Shown one piece after another: positions 11,801 to 24,500 of a stretch of 64,000 nucleotides of DNA. The DNA comes from Synchiropus splendidus (taxonomy: Eukaryota; Chordata; Actinopteri; Syngnathiformes; Callionymidae). The position numbers and the translations under genes were made by a program. The stretch's first letter is position 1. Each line of letters begins with the position of its first letter. The stretch is taken from positions 20,904,001 to 20,968,000 of the forward strand of contig NC_071347.1 of the NCBI RefSeq assembly GCF_027744825.2, read 5' to 3'. The notes under the pieces are model-generated. The model was not told where the DNA came from. It saw only the letters and a program-made list of their open reading frames with translations, and made no database searches.

Positions 11801-14010
11801 AGACCGCTCCTCTTTTCGTCGACTACATGTCCAGAGGATGAGGATCTGGGGTCCAGGTGTGCTTTCAGCTGCCCAAAGCTGCTCGTCCAAAACAATAGAC
11901 TCCAGGTTCGCTCCCTTAGCTTTGGCTCCGTTAGCCTCTTGCTAGCGCTTGAATTCGGTGCAGTGATTTGAGACCAAGTGTGTTGTTTACTGTGAAGTCT
12001 GACTCCTTGAGTGCATATGTTGCGAATTGCAATTTGGGTGTCATTTGTCCTTGATGGAGAAAATGAAGTAGTAAGATGACTGCCATCATGGCTCTATTGT
12101 CTGCAGCTGTAGCCAGTAGCGCAGGCGTCTCTGCAGCATCACAACAAGTGTGCCATTTTCCAGAGACATGGCTGCTTTCTTCTGTCATTTTTTACATAGT
12201 AACAATGTAACAAATTGTCGAATCATTGCGTTATTCAATCACGATTGTGCCTGCAATTGTGTAAACACTGTATATAAAGTATCTTTAATAGTCCAAATGA
12301 TATGGATATTTTCCCGACACGTTTTAAACATGATAGTTTTATGTTGTAGTGCACAATGAAGTGCTGACTTCTGGTCAATGGCTTGATAACAATAATGGAA
12401 AAAATTCTAAATTCTAAAATATGTTTGTCTTTGTTCTGGCACTGTAAAATATAGAAATACGTTTCTTGTTTTCGGAGGAGGATAATTCATCAGTGATGGC
12501 TGACACCTTGCTGGACTTCACCTGGTGAAGGAGGAACATGCTGCAGGTGGTTTTTGAAGGTGATTCTTGAACCCAGCCAATACTTGATCCAGAAAAGAAA
12601 GCGGCATGTCCAAGTCTCCATCTGCCTCTGCATGAACCGAGACGTATCACACAAACAACGTGTAACAGCCTCTGTTGTTTGTTCTTCGTACACTGGTTTC
12701 ATAACGCTGTAAATACTGCTGGTGCTGCACTTCGCCTGTTATTGCTCCCACATGTTTGTCATGTTTGAATCTGCAATTTACTCAAAGTTGTTTCTCCTGG
12801 AATCGTGTTCGTCCTTCACTACTTCCGAGACATCCATCATATTCAGTCGCGGTTATATTGACCATTAGAATGTGGTTAGCGCAGGATGGAGTCAACATGT
12901 GAGCGCTTTTTCAAGAGCACAATGATGCGGAGCTGTTGTGATTATGTTTGCTAGGAGGCTATATTGGGTGATCAAGGCGTTTTAAATCGAATCTGCTCTA
13001 TATAGGATCAACTTCAAAGACCCTTTTGTTTTGCGGCTGCAGCCAAGAACAGAGCAGTGTCCTGAAAGCAGAGCATAGTTGGCAGGTTAAAGTGAGCAGG
13101 ACAGAAATGGTGATTCAGTCTGGGTGATTTTTTTTTTCTCCTTGGACTTGGACTGCAATATTCATCATTTCTAATATTGCAGATGGTTTGTTTTATTTAA
13201 GGAACAGAGCAACGCCAGCAGTAGTTTCTGTGATTCATTTTCTGTGTGGAACCACTTCGGTCGCCTCGTAGGTTAAAAATAAAGAATCCGACACTCGTTC
13301 AACAGACATTGAAGATCAACCTAACTTTCATTCAGTCGTCCAGCAGCTCCACTCAGAGTCTCTTGTGAACTCCTATCTTTCACTTTCATCGCTGTTGAGC
13401 TATCGCAGGCCTGCCGAGGCCTCATGGAGATTATATTTGGTTTGAGGTTAAATTCAACAGCCGTACCTCAGTTTGCGAACATAAATCCCTGAATTGAATG
13501 GATGCTCACAGCCGAAAGTGCTTGTCATCCATATTTCCAGCCATACAAATATACAGTCAACCCCCATTAGGTTCTAGAACCCAAGAGTAGAGAGACCACC
13601 CACGGTGGGGGTTCTGGACCTGGAGCAGTGTGTCATCCGGAGACACCTGCAGCATTAGATGAAGCGGGAGGACAGTGAGGATGAATGAGGAGGATTGGTA
13701 ATGGTGTAGAGAAGGTAGTGACGGACGACCCAAACCCAAGTGGAATAACATGATCTCTGCGTGTGTTGGTGCTGATGAAAGCATGCTCTTTATAGTTGAC
13801 GTCAACACCCTCCCACACTCTTCAGTAACTCTTCTGGAGCATGTTTAAACACCAATAATCCATGTTGTGTCCATCAGCTACGCCAAAGAACCATCTGTTC
13901 TGCCCTCCCCTGCAGTTGCTCTGAACCCAAAACACTTGCTGTATAGACCTAGTCACTTGTATATCACTGTATTGCTGTAGCTCCAAAACACACTGCAACA
14001 GTTGGTATTT
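8900..14010. other. intergenic, no gene seen
   Basis: No exon with splice signals and family match. Around 11.54-11.70 kb a gtgcatggatcgtcgtattttttggccgatactga stretch weakly resembles a DNA-transposon end. The 156-codon frame at 8963-9433 has no recognisable domain. Around 13.4-13.5 kb and again near 24.9 kb are short words (tcagtttgc, gaggtt) of a dispersed repeat. Confidence 0.65.
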
Positions 14011-14042
14011 TTAGCTAGCTAGCTAGAGAGAGAGAGAGAGAG
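14011..14042. repeat. (TAGC)n-(GA)n short compound repeat
   Basis: Three to four TAGC units run straight into about eight GA units. Confidence 0.9.
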
Positions 14043-14371
14043 CTGGTGTGATGTGTTGACAACCTTTGCATAAATATTGGAGCGGTAGGATGAAGATTGG
14101 TGAAAAGAGGAAGTTGTTTTTTGAGGCAACAACTACATTACATTTTTTGAAGGCAAGACTGAGATCTTAACTTTCTGCTGTGTGCGGAGGCGAACCATCT
14201 CTCTGTCATGACTCATATCTACCCATTGGCTTGAATGACATCCACGAGAGTGAAACCGCGACAATGTGGCGCACAAATTCTCTGAGGATTTCATTGCTGT
14301 TCTAGCATCTCAACACACTGCTGTCCTTGGACAATGAACTCCATGAGGCAGAATCATCTTTTCAAGATTGG

Positions 14372-14377
14372 TTTATT
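14372..14377 (-). terminator. candidate nuak1 polyadenylation signal AATAAA
   Basis: The plus strand reads TTTATT, so AATAAA on the minus strand. It lies about 3.08 kb after the nuak1 stop, with no other gene feature between. Confidence 0.5.
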
Positions 14378-14858
14378 GAAGTCAATACAGTACTGCAAAG
14401 GCATTGAGTTGAGTAGAAATGCACCCTCATGGATGAATTAAGACATTTGTTTTACAGAAGTTGAGTCTGAAAAAAAAAAAAAAAACCTGGCCTCTTCACA
14501 ATGAGATGATGGCACTCAAACAGCGTTTGTGCGTGCAGTCCGCAAAACAGTCCGGAGAGCAGGCCCAAGCATGGACACGGAACTAAATGGCTTCATCACC
14601 AATAAATACAAGTATAAAAACACATTGATAATTATTATAAAAAAAGGTTCATGAGAGATACCAAAGGCACAGGACTTAATCCACCTCGGCAGTCCAGGAT
14701 CACCATCAGACACGAATATATTGAGACATAGAATACTTAAATAACAAAATAATACTCTTTTTTTTTTGTCAGAACGATATCCAGTCAAGTTTTCCTATGA
14801 TTCTGCAAACTCAAAGATATGCACCAGTGCTTCCAGATTGGCTTTGACATTGCTTTGT

Positions 14859-14864
14859 TTTATT
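14859..14864 (-). terminator. alternative upstream polyadenylation signal AATAAA
   Basis: A second canonical hexamer on the minus strand within the putative nuak1 3' UTR, about 2.6 kb after the stop. It could give a shorter transcript end. No usage evidence is available from sequence alone. Confidence 0.3.
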
Positions 14865-17457
14865 TCTTAGTTCTTCCTTTGATTGGAATCTGGTGGAAAT
14901 GATCTTATGCTGTGGTCATCAAAAACCCTTTCCAGACCTACAGGTGCACAAACATGAGAGCGTAAAATACGTTTGTATTTTGATTGGTGTCACCTGAAAC
15001 TGTGTCAGATCATATTGGGAGGAACAACTCTTCAAGGAAGGAAGCATTTTTCTGCCATAACATAAAGCAATATAAAGTTTCTTATATTTTGGAAAATCAA
15101 AAACAGAATCATAATAAAACAAAATACTAACATAGTATAATTTCATCACTGTAAATCCAGTTGGCAATACAAAAGGCAATTAAAAAGCAATGCGATACAC
15201 AAATGGGTGTTTCATCGGAGTCACTTCCCAGGACCTTTCCTTCATGCAAGCGGACCACCGAAAACATTTCTCCGTCAGCGGTTTTCCATCATTTTCTTCG
15301 CATGATGTCAGTCATTCTTTGCTGATTTTTAGCGCCATTGAAAACACACCCCGTCTAAGGCCACGCCAAACAAAAAAGTGACCCTCTAGAAGTCAAGCTG
15401 TATCAACAGCCTCCAGCATCTCAAATAAAAAACTGGAAAAGAAAAACAAACAGGAGGCGAAGCCAATGTGGGGAATGATTTCATCCACTGAAGGGGGTTC
15501 TAAAAAGGGCCCAGAGAATTTCCTCGAATTTAAACCCGTCTCTGGTGTATAGCTTTTTTAAGCACAGGACAGATGCCCCATTATGATTGACTATTTGCAA
15601 CCTGGATCTACTCGACTGGAGATGAAAAAAAACAAAACTCCCGACATGATATCCTGACCTGAATCCCCAGACTGTGGTCACTATGCGGCAGCTCGATTTC
15701 TGGTGAAGAGGCAAGTGACCTACAGTAAACTCAGCTCCATAGTCGGTTCACGCAACGGTCTCTTTGTGGGCATGTGTGATGAACAATGCCTGTCAACCCA
15801 CGGACCACTGAAACTGAAATGATTTCCCTCATAATCTTGTGTACGATATCTTTGAGTTACTTGGAGAAAACTGTCTACTAACTATGGAAAAACACCTCCA
15901 TCAATGCCCCAGTGCATCTTTGGTAAAACTCCCAAAACTTTCCATGGACTCCTTCTCCTCACTTTCTTTACACTCGCTAGTCTACTTGAGCAAATCCCTC
16001 CCGAGTCAAATCTTGGCACTTCCCGTGCTTCACAGGAAAGCCCTCTCTAATCTCAACAATCCTCGACGCATCACTTCTTTACGCTCCGTCACCCTACACC
16101 GCCCCGCGCCTCCTCCCTCTTCTTGTCTCTAATGAAAACAATAGCTTGCTAATTGTGCTTGGTTGACATAATGGACTCGTGTACACAGCTGGAGGGTGGA
16201 CTGCAGATCCCACCTGTGCTGAGTCAAGCCGGGGCCGATTCAGATCTTTCGCACCAACACGTCTCCTGTCTGTGGAATTTACTGTGTCATCAGTAGGTTT
16301 TAACAACCCTCACCCCCCTACTCCTTTCAAGAGCTTAAAGTATAATGTCTTTGGCAATATAAAAAAAAAAAAACTGACCATGGTTATGAGAACCAGGCAC
16401 ATTCCAGGACGATGAAGTGGTGTCTGCACCATCCCCCTTCAACAAGTGTCCCTTTAGGTGAGCCCTTCCAGACCCCCGTGTTCAACCAAGCCACCAAAGC
16501 TGCTGACAAACCAAAGCACAGAGCTGAACACTGACAAAGACCATCAGGGAGGTCTTTTCAAGGCTGACTGTAGATGCCAGACTGTTTGATCAGGACGAAC
16601 CCCTGACCCCGGACGAGTAAAGCTAGTCAGCTGTGCGTGAAAAGGCCCTGGGTTTGTCCACATTCACAGAAAAAAAAAACTGGCTTGTTCCGGCTTCTTC
16701 CAACCTTTATGGAATTGACATACATAATTGTTTTTATAGATTTAAAAAAAAGGCACTTCCTACATACCTATTATCATACACATACATAGCACATACACTT
16801 TGAATATATAAATGTCTACATGTTTTACATGCACAGACATAGAGCTATATATGAACACAGGTGAGTGCTCATCACCAATTATATATGTCAGTTCCATGGG
16901 AGGAGACAGTGAGATGAGACTCTTCCAGTAACGCCACCAGTTTAGCAAGTTTAGAAAAAAAAATAACATTAAACAATCAACAATGTCAACTACTTTTGGA
17001 ACACCATTTTTAAGGAAGTAAAAATCACAAAATAATGCGCTCGGTGTGAGTTCTAAGGTGCTTTTGTAAACTCAAACCCAAAAAAACGGGCGGCGTAAAA
17101 GCAAAGACAACCAGAGTCTGGTTGCTGAGTTTGTGATTCTTACTTGCCTTCTAGCAGAATATGTAAACATGTCGAACACAGCAAAGTCTAGCGGCGCGCC
17201 AAGTCGGCAGACTGGGTGGCGCTCTCTCGTGCCAGCTCTGCCTCTGTACTGTTCACACCCTAACTCGGTTTCCTTTGGCTGTGGAAGTGTGTACACCTGT
17301 GTGCGCTTGATAATTCCGATCAGCATCACGGTCCCATTTGGCAAAACCACAATCTCATAAGACTTATTCCCAGTAACCCACTGGTCGTTAAAGCCATTCA
17401 TATCCGCACACAAACACACACAGTTGTTACATTCCCACAGCTTCTTCTTAGTGACTG

Positions 17458-18551
17458 TTAGGTGAGGTTGCTGCTAATGTCCAAGGCTTGTTGGTACACC
17501 TGAGTCATGTCCTCAAGGTCCCCCAACAGGGAGAAGCTGCCATTGTCCCCTGGGGAGCCTCTAGATTTGTGGCTACGGTTGAACTTGGATCCCTGGAGAG
17601 CAGGTGCAGCCTGAAAACCTTTGAAGTTGGCGAGATGTAGCAGGTTTTCAGCTGAGACACAGGCCCGGATGTTTGGGCGAAGGTGGGGAGTCGACGGGTG
17701 CCATTCAGCTCCGCAGAGAGAGGTGGGCGAAAGGGACAAGACAGAGCTGTCCTCACCGACGATGCTGGAGGGACGGCTCTGACTGCGCGACAGACCAGAG
17801 TCAGTGGAAGGAGGCGGGTCGCCCAGAACCTCTGCCACTGCAGCAGCGGACGGAGGTCCACTGTAGGTGGAGTACTTGCCGTTACGCTTTAGTATTCCCT
17901 TTCTGCCCATCACTCTTTTTGGTGGGGAGGTGGCTAGCACTGACATACCGGTCCCCCCTAAAAGCTCTGTGGACTCACTACGCTCCGGTGAAGAGTAGTA
18001 CCCTGACTCCCGTTGTTGGTTGTTCTTTAAGATGCCTTTCTTTGGCAAAGAAGGTGCCGACTTCGCCTGTGAGACTTCACTTGAGGTCAGCTCCTCTTCC
18101 TCTGGATCAGGACTTGAAGCCTCATCTCCCACATCTGCTTGTTGAAGGAACTCTTGCTGACCCAAATCAGCCTCCTCCAAACTTGCGCGCTGGTGTTCTT
18201 CTACAACCCTGGTCTTCAGTATACCCTTTGGCCTCTTCAGACCTGGTTTATCTTCAGCTCCACACTGGGACTCTTCGGCTTCAACATTTTCCTTCTTGGA
18301 CTTTTTGGGCCTCTGGCGCAACAGCTGGGGGAGGGATGCAGGTTTGGCTCCAGAACCTCGTGGCTCAGTGCGGTTCTGCCAGTCGATGAAGCGTGCCAGC
18401 ATGGGTGAGCCTCCATGGTCGCGTTGGGATTCACAGTCACACACACTGTTCTTCCAGCCCCAGTTTACCCACCAGTGATTGGCTATATCTTCTACAGTGG
18501 CCCTGCGTTCTGGGTTCACCATTAGCATCCAGCGAATCAGTCCTCGTGCAT
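17458..18551 (-). CDS. nuak1: nuak1 coding exon 7 (C-lobe end, regulatory tail, stop)
   Basis: 1094 nt, residues 282-645 and TAA. It starts [14 protein letters not shown] and completes the kinase fold at HWWVNW. The long, probably disordered tail follows, with a basic KKSKKEN motif (364-370), GILK repeats in RPKGILK, PKKGILK and GRKGILK, the [13 protein letters not shown] block, a Ser-rich SRPSS segment, CVSAEN and a C-terminal [16 protein letters not shown] helix. The open frame runs on into the intron upstream of 18551, but the acceptor tctctgtag fixes the true exon start. Confidence 0.96.
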
Positions 18552-21500
18552 CTACAGAGAACCAGGGGAACAAAATGTAAATTCGTATCACCCTATAATT
18601 CCACTTACAACTTTTCCAATGATGCGTTACCTGATGATTGAGTTGGTTCTTTGTACTCCCCGTTGCTAATCTGGTGAATGAGTTTCTTGTGATCTCCCCC
18701 ATCAAACGGCATGGTTCCGTAAACCAGGGTGTACAGCAGCACCCCAAGAGCCCAGCTATCCACCTGGTGAGGAGTCAAAATCCGTGGTCACATATTGGTT
18801 TGCTTAGTCGCACTGTGCGAAAACACACACTGGCGATCTCGTGGGGTGTGTTAGGTCTTATGCAATGGAAATGCCGTAGTATCCTTCATGTTTTCATTGC
18901 TATTCATGGCTTTAAAACAAATGTTCCGGAAAACCAGGCTCTGCCCCCACAGGGAACCTTTTGAGCAAGGCTATCGGGTTCATTACCGCATATGTATTTC
19001 CTTACCACTGAACGTACATGTTGGGGATGTTGTGATGCCTGAATACCTCTCTGTGAAATCATGATAATTACAAGGACCTCAGGAGGAAGTTGCTGGTTTC
19101 CATTCAGATAAATCCGTTCCCCCCGCCATCCCCGCCCCCGTCTACATGTCTCTTGCCCTGTCAGGCAGAAGCAAGCACTTTCTGACCACCAGCCTAATGC
19201 GATGTGGCTTTCTAAGTAAGCTGTTACATAAGACTTTGTCTGAAGCATGAAGAGGTACAGAGGCACGGGGAAGAGGTGGGACAGGAAGAGCTAATGAGTC
19301 CCGCAGAAATAGCCGTACTGTGATTTCCCGGCCCCAGTGACTTGTCTGAGACATGCTGCCACACAGGGAACTGTAATGAGTCTGAGACTGTGACAGGAAG
19401 TGATACATGATGTTGGCTTTAGGAGAATGAGCTGTGCGGAGGCATGTACCTTCTGTCAGCTTGCTATAGAAAGAAGTCTTGACCTCACAGACGGAAAAAG
19501 AACGAGAGAAAAATAGACTTGATAACCTAAAGATACCCAACAATGGCTGAACAATTGAACATTGTCATGGGTGACTCCCCAAATCACGCCTTTCCACAGT
19601 TTCTGAGCCGCCAATAGTTCTGCTGCCCCAATATCGTGTAAGGGCGACGCTTTGAAAAAAGGTTTGGTGAGCTATTTCCACCGCTGTGTTTGCTGTAATT
19701 TGTGGCCTCGCCCCGATCAGCATTCTATAATTTAAAGTACGTCCCGATTGCTGTAGATTTCTTTGCGTTCTCCAGGAAATTATAGTCATTTGCATGTAAA
19801 TGACCGGTTGGAGCTGAATTTCTAAAAATGCCACTTTATCCTCCCTCGCTCGCTTTGTTTTATGTAACTCAGTGCAATTTACAGGCAAGGCCTCTCAGAA
19901 TAGCTTTGGTATTTCCACATTAGTGGCCTTCAGGAGGTATTTTGAGTGTCTCTCACCAAAAATATTCTGCCAAATGCTGACTGGATGTGACCATATGTGT
20001 TCTTTGAGGCTGTGGAACTCATTCCGATCCTATTATGTTCAAGAGAAAGTGAGCACAACTATCCTCCAGTTTCTCACTTCAAAGCGTGCAGACATTAAGA
20101 GGGCAGAGGGGGGAGACAGTATCTGGGCTGCAAGCCTCTGTGGAGCAGCAAAGGAGACCTCCTCCAGACGAGACGACTTCGTCGTCCCTTCAAAGGCCAC
20201 AGTTGAAGCCTTACTTTTGATAATTACATTTCAGCGAACATTGAAAACATGCAAACACCAAACAAATGCTCGAGAAAGAAAGTCCCTCAAATGAGCATCT
20301 GTTGTCTTTTGAGGTCACTCACCTCTGGCCCTCTGTATGGTCTCCCATTGACGATCTCCGGCGAGGCGTACAGCGGGCTTCCACAGAAGGTTTGTAGCAG
20401 TTTGTCCTTGTGATAGAGGTTGGACAATCCAAAGTCAGCAATCTGTGGGAAAAGCATAAAAAATATGTCTGTTTAGAAAGCACTATTATCAACTCAGAAG
20501 GGGTCATGGCTGTAACAAAATGCTGTCACATCATTCAAGTACAGGGTACATACATTACTTTGAGGCAACGGTGTACCATCTCAGTCTATGGCTTCGGTCA
20601 GGTTAAAGGTTTGTTTGCAAGCAGCCGTCCTGTCATTGTCACGGCTCTACTGTGCTTGGATCGGCCATGAAATCCACTGATGGAAAAGCCTAGGACCCAC
20701 TTGAATCAACGCAAGCTATTTGAAAAAGTCATGAGAGACCAGAAGTGGGCGTGGTCTTCTGACAATGAGGGCAACAATCCACTACCCACTTTCTGTTTTC
20801 CGTTGTGTTACTCTAATGATCAGTCCCAGCTTCCGCTGAAGTTTAAACAATCTATAACACATGGGAACTGCTAGAACACAATGAATCCAACAGTAGATGG
20901 ACAAACTTTACCCTTCAAGCTAAAGTATTTGGGAAACTATTGCTGAGTCAACTCTGACATCACTAGCTTCAACGCCTTTGTGCCGATGGTAACCCCTGTG
21001 TAAAACCGAAGAATTGTATGTGATAGCTATCTGAGACGGAGAGGCGTTGCTACATTCAGGTGTTTTCCAATATTCTCAGTCATGTTACCTTAATGTTACA
21101 GTTTTCATCCAGTAGAACATTTTCCAGTTTCAGATCTCTGTGCACCACGCCATTCTGGAAGAAAAGAAACAATGAGAATCAATTCAAATTCTCTGAGGCA
21201 TTTCTCAGCTTCGACGATGGGTTGTGGGAGCGTGTGAAAGATAGATTTGATAGATTGAATCACTTCTTATTCAATGTAATCACATTTTGATTCAGTCACC
21301 AGTTTGAAAGACTGTTACTAATTTATTACAAATCTTCCCTAAAATAAGTGGTTGTCTTAAATGATTGATATTGTCATTTTTATTTGGCGACCCCCACCAC
21401 GTCCACCGTCAGGTATGTTGGTTCAGATGACTGATCGCTCAAGCCTCATATCTCAGAAGCATGACATCATTTCCAGTCCCATCAGGGGACCAGCCATGAC

Positions 21501-24500
21501 ACGAGGGGAACCCATCCAAACAAGTCCCGGGGCTCACATAACTGGGAGTTACCAGGGTGTGGACAAAGCAGGGGCTCACAGGGGAGTGGGAGGAGTTAAA
21601 GCAAAGGGGAAACTCTTTATCCCAAACGTCTTTCAGTGTGTCAACAGATGAGGACAGATTTAATTCAGGCCTCGGTTGGTTCAATGTAATCGGAGCACAG
21701 GCTCCAATCCTCCCTTAGAAACAGATGACTGCCACTCACCGCCAAGAAAAGCACATAGATTAACTGGCTCTCTGGCTGCGTTGGTTTCCATTCGGAGGGA
21801 AAAACAAGAGGAGAGTCATGTCGCTCTCACCTTGTGACAGTGGTGGACAGCGGAGACTATCTGTCTAAAGAAGTGTCGCGTCTCTCGCTCGCTCAGCCGC
21901 CGACGCTCGCTGATGTAGTCGTACAGTTCCCCCTTGCTAGCGTACTCCATCACGATCACGATCTTGTCCTTGTTTTCAAACACTGGGGATGAAAGGCAAA
22001 ATGGAATTAATGATCAACAATTCAAAACATAGGCATGTTTACATCAGCCGAAACACAAATTGTACTCACTGACTACACTTTCAACCATTTGTCACTAGAG
22101 CTTTACGTAACTATCCATTTAGTCCCTATGAACTTTGCAAGTCTTTGGACGACTGTCCAAACACTTGTTGACTTTACTCGTCTACAAGACGACACAACAT
22201 AAACAAGCCTAAACTTTGCTTGTCTTTAAATGTTTCGATGTATTTCGCAACAATGTGTCCTCAAACGAACCACGGAAAATTGCAGACTGACAGGATTCGT
22301 AAAAGCAATGTTACACATGTCAAACTTAATTTGTGATTTCCAACATTCCAGTTAAGATAATCCGAATGATTTGTCCAGCGAGCTTCGACAGCTCTTCGTC
22401 AATGTCAGGAAAAAGCAAGGAACATATAGAACAATAGTGTTACGTAAAAAGGTCCAGGGAAATGTTTCACTCCCTGTTGTTTTGATGAGGGAATCCAAAT
22501 TCCAGAGGCGAGTATTACATCCCTCCACGTCTCTGGCACTTACATCAGCCAAACTCCACCTCATGTGTTTGGCTCCTTCTCAACACATCAAGGAGGGTCC
22601 GATAACTTAATCAAGCCTGGCTCTTTGGGGACCGCAGAGCAGTGAAAACAGAGATAAAGCAGAGACCATGCTGAGGCACAGGGAGACTCTTGGTTCAGAA
22701 ACACACCAAGCATAGTTGTCTCAATTCTGGTTAACCTGAGGCAGTATTTTGGATAATGGATCGATGACTCAACTTAGGGGGGGCACTGGTATCAGTCCAT
22801 GACGTACAGAGCGGAATTATGACTGTTCATCTAGAAGAGAGAATCAGGGATGCCTGCCTGGGCATCAAAAGTATTTGAAAATGGAATAAATGGATAGAAA
22901 TCTAGCCTCCATCCTGGTGTCAAACATCATGCCAGGCCAACTGTGTCATCTCAGAAGGACCTGGGTCTTCTTCCCAACTGGGCCTCACCATTTAGTGCAA
23001 GATTGCCAAACCACCTCAACTGGCTTCTCACGATGCTGAGGAGTGAGGTATCTGGTTTGAGGCTCACCTGGATGACTAACCTTCTCCCCCCATGCTTGAG
23101 GGAAGAGTACAGGGATCCAGCAGAGGCAACGTATTTTGGCCACTTGTGTCAGTGACTACTCCGGTCGCCGAGTCTTTATGTATGCGTACATACATTAGGA
23201 CGACTACCGAGACATCAGCACCACTCCTGGAATCCTAGAGTTATTCAGATCAGATCTTGTACAGCCTAAGGTAGTGACACATTTTTGTACCTGGAAAAAG
23301 AACATGATCCAGACAAACTGTGGTCGTCGTCTGTGACTCGCGAGTGCACTTTTAGGTTAAACACTATTGTACCGTGTTCGTATCTGACATTACCGCCACA
23401 AACGTATCATTTGCAGTCAGTATTTACAACCCAACGTGTAATTTCTCCTTGGCAATGTGTTTGTCTCCAAAGGCCTTGGCATGCAGGGAATGAAAATGTC
23501 TGGGTGGGGAAGGGAAGCCGGCCGATCAAACGGCAGTTTTTCCCACACAGCATGGCCGTCGGGACCGATCGCCTCGCCTTTCTGCACCGTCGAGCAAGCA
23601 CCTTCAGTCACTCTCCTCACCCCCACCCGCGGGTGCTTTTAGAGATATAATCCTCTACAAAAACACACAGTTGCTGAGTGATGCTAACGCTCCACGATTG
23701 TCTGGCTGCTGGGAAGAAACAGAAGAGCGGGGGGGGGGAGTGAGCACTGCCTGGACTCTGACTGGTGCGCAGCCGTGACCCCGACTGACATTGGACTGAT
23801 CTCTCAAATTCTCAGCTTGCACTTGCATTTATCTTTGACCCCTGGTGGTGAAGTAATTACCTGGCTTACATAACTCTGGACTGTTCCGGCCCACCGCCAG
23901 CGCTACAGGCTGCTTGTCACTCATGTCGCTTTGTTCACGGCCCGACCTCAACATCGGTCTAATTAGCAGCTATTGTTTGGTCGCGATACACTGATGATGG
24001 ACTGATGCCGCCAGCTGGCGCTTCAGAGCACAACAAGTGAGGGACCTCGGTAATCCGGACCGGCTTAAGTGGCTTCTCCTATAATTGAGTCTTGTACGTT
24101 CTGTTGAGCATAGAAAGCCAAGTGGTCCCTCACCTTGTAATGATCGTAGTTGTTTTTCATTCATAACGTTGTCATCCTTTCTTCCATGTTGCTTTTCTAC
24201 TGAACCTAATTTAAAATAAATGTTTTCCAAATATTCCTTTCGAGCGGCAAAGACTCCACACATAGGGTTAAAGTACTTTCAAAGATCCACTTCTTTTGTA
24301 GAACACAACATAGAATTTCCATTTTCACCACAAACACTTTCGTTTCTTTGGAGGAAATTCAGCCAAAGACAATAAACCATTTCAGAAGCTCTGAACCAAG
24401 AGTCATTAGCTCGATGGTTGACAACAGATAATTATACGTTGGCTTGTTTTCCAGATGTGTTTTTTTATGACTTCATCCCCACAATTCCTCTCTTAAATAT

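Larger units (their letters stand above)
14357..17457 (-). other. nuak1: probable nuak1 3' UTR (about 3.1 kb)
   Basis: It starts directly after the nuak1 stop. No convincing splice-linked exon or recognisable transposon was seen here. Read on the minus strand it contains several AU-rich blocks (around 16.74-16.98 kb and 14.6-15.1 kb). It reaches a canonical AATAAA at 14372-14377, and I place the likely cleavage site about 15-20 nt further on, near 14357. Human NUAK1 also has a 3' UTR of several kilobases. The exact end is inferred; another AATAAA at 14859-14864 could give a shorter form. Confidence 0.55.

Noticed and set aside
17458..18747. A continuous 429-codon minus-strand frame as a single-exon gene
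   Set aside because: The part above 18551 is intron: an acceptor tctctgtag and the conserved DARGLIRW start fix the exon, and exon 6 is found upstream in correct phase.
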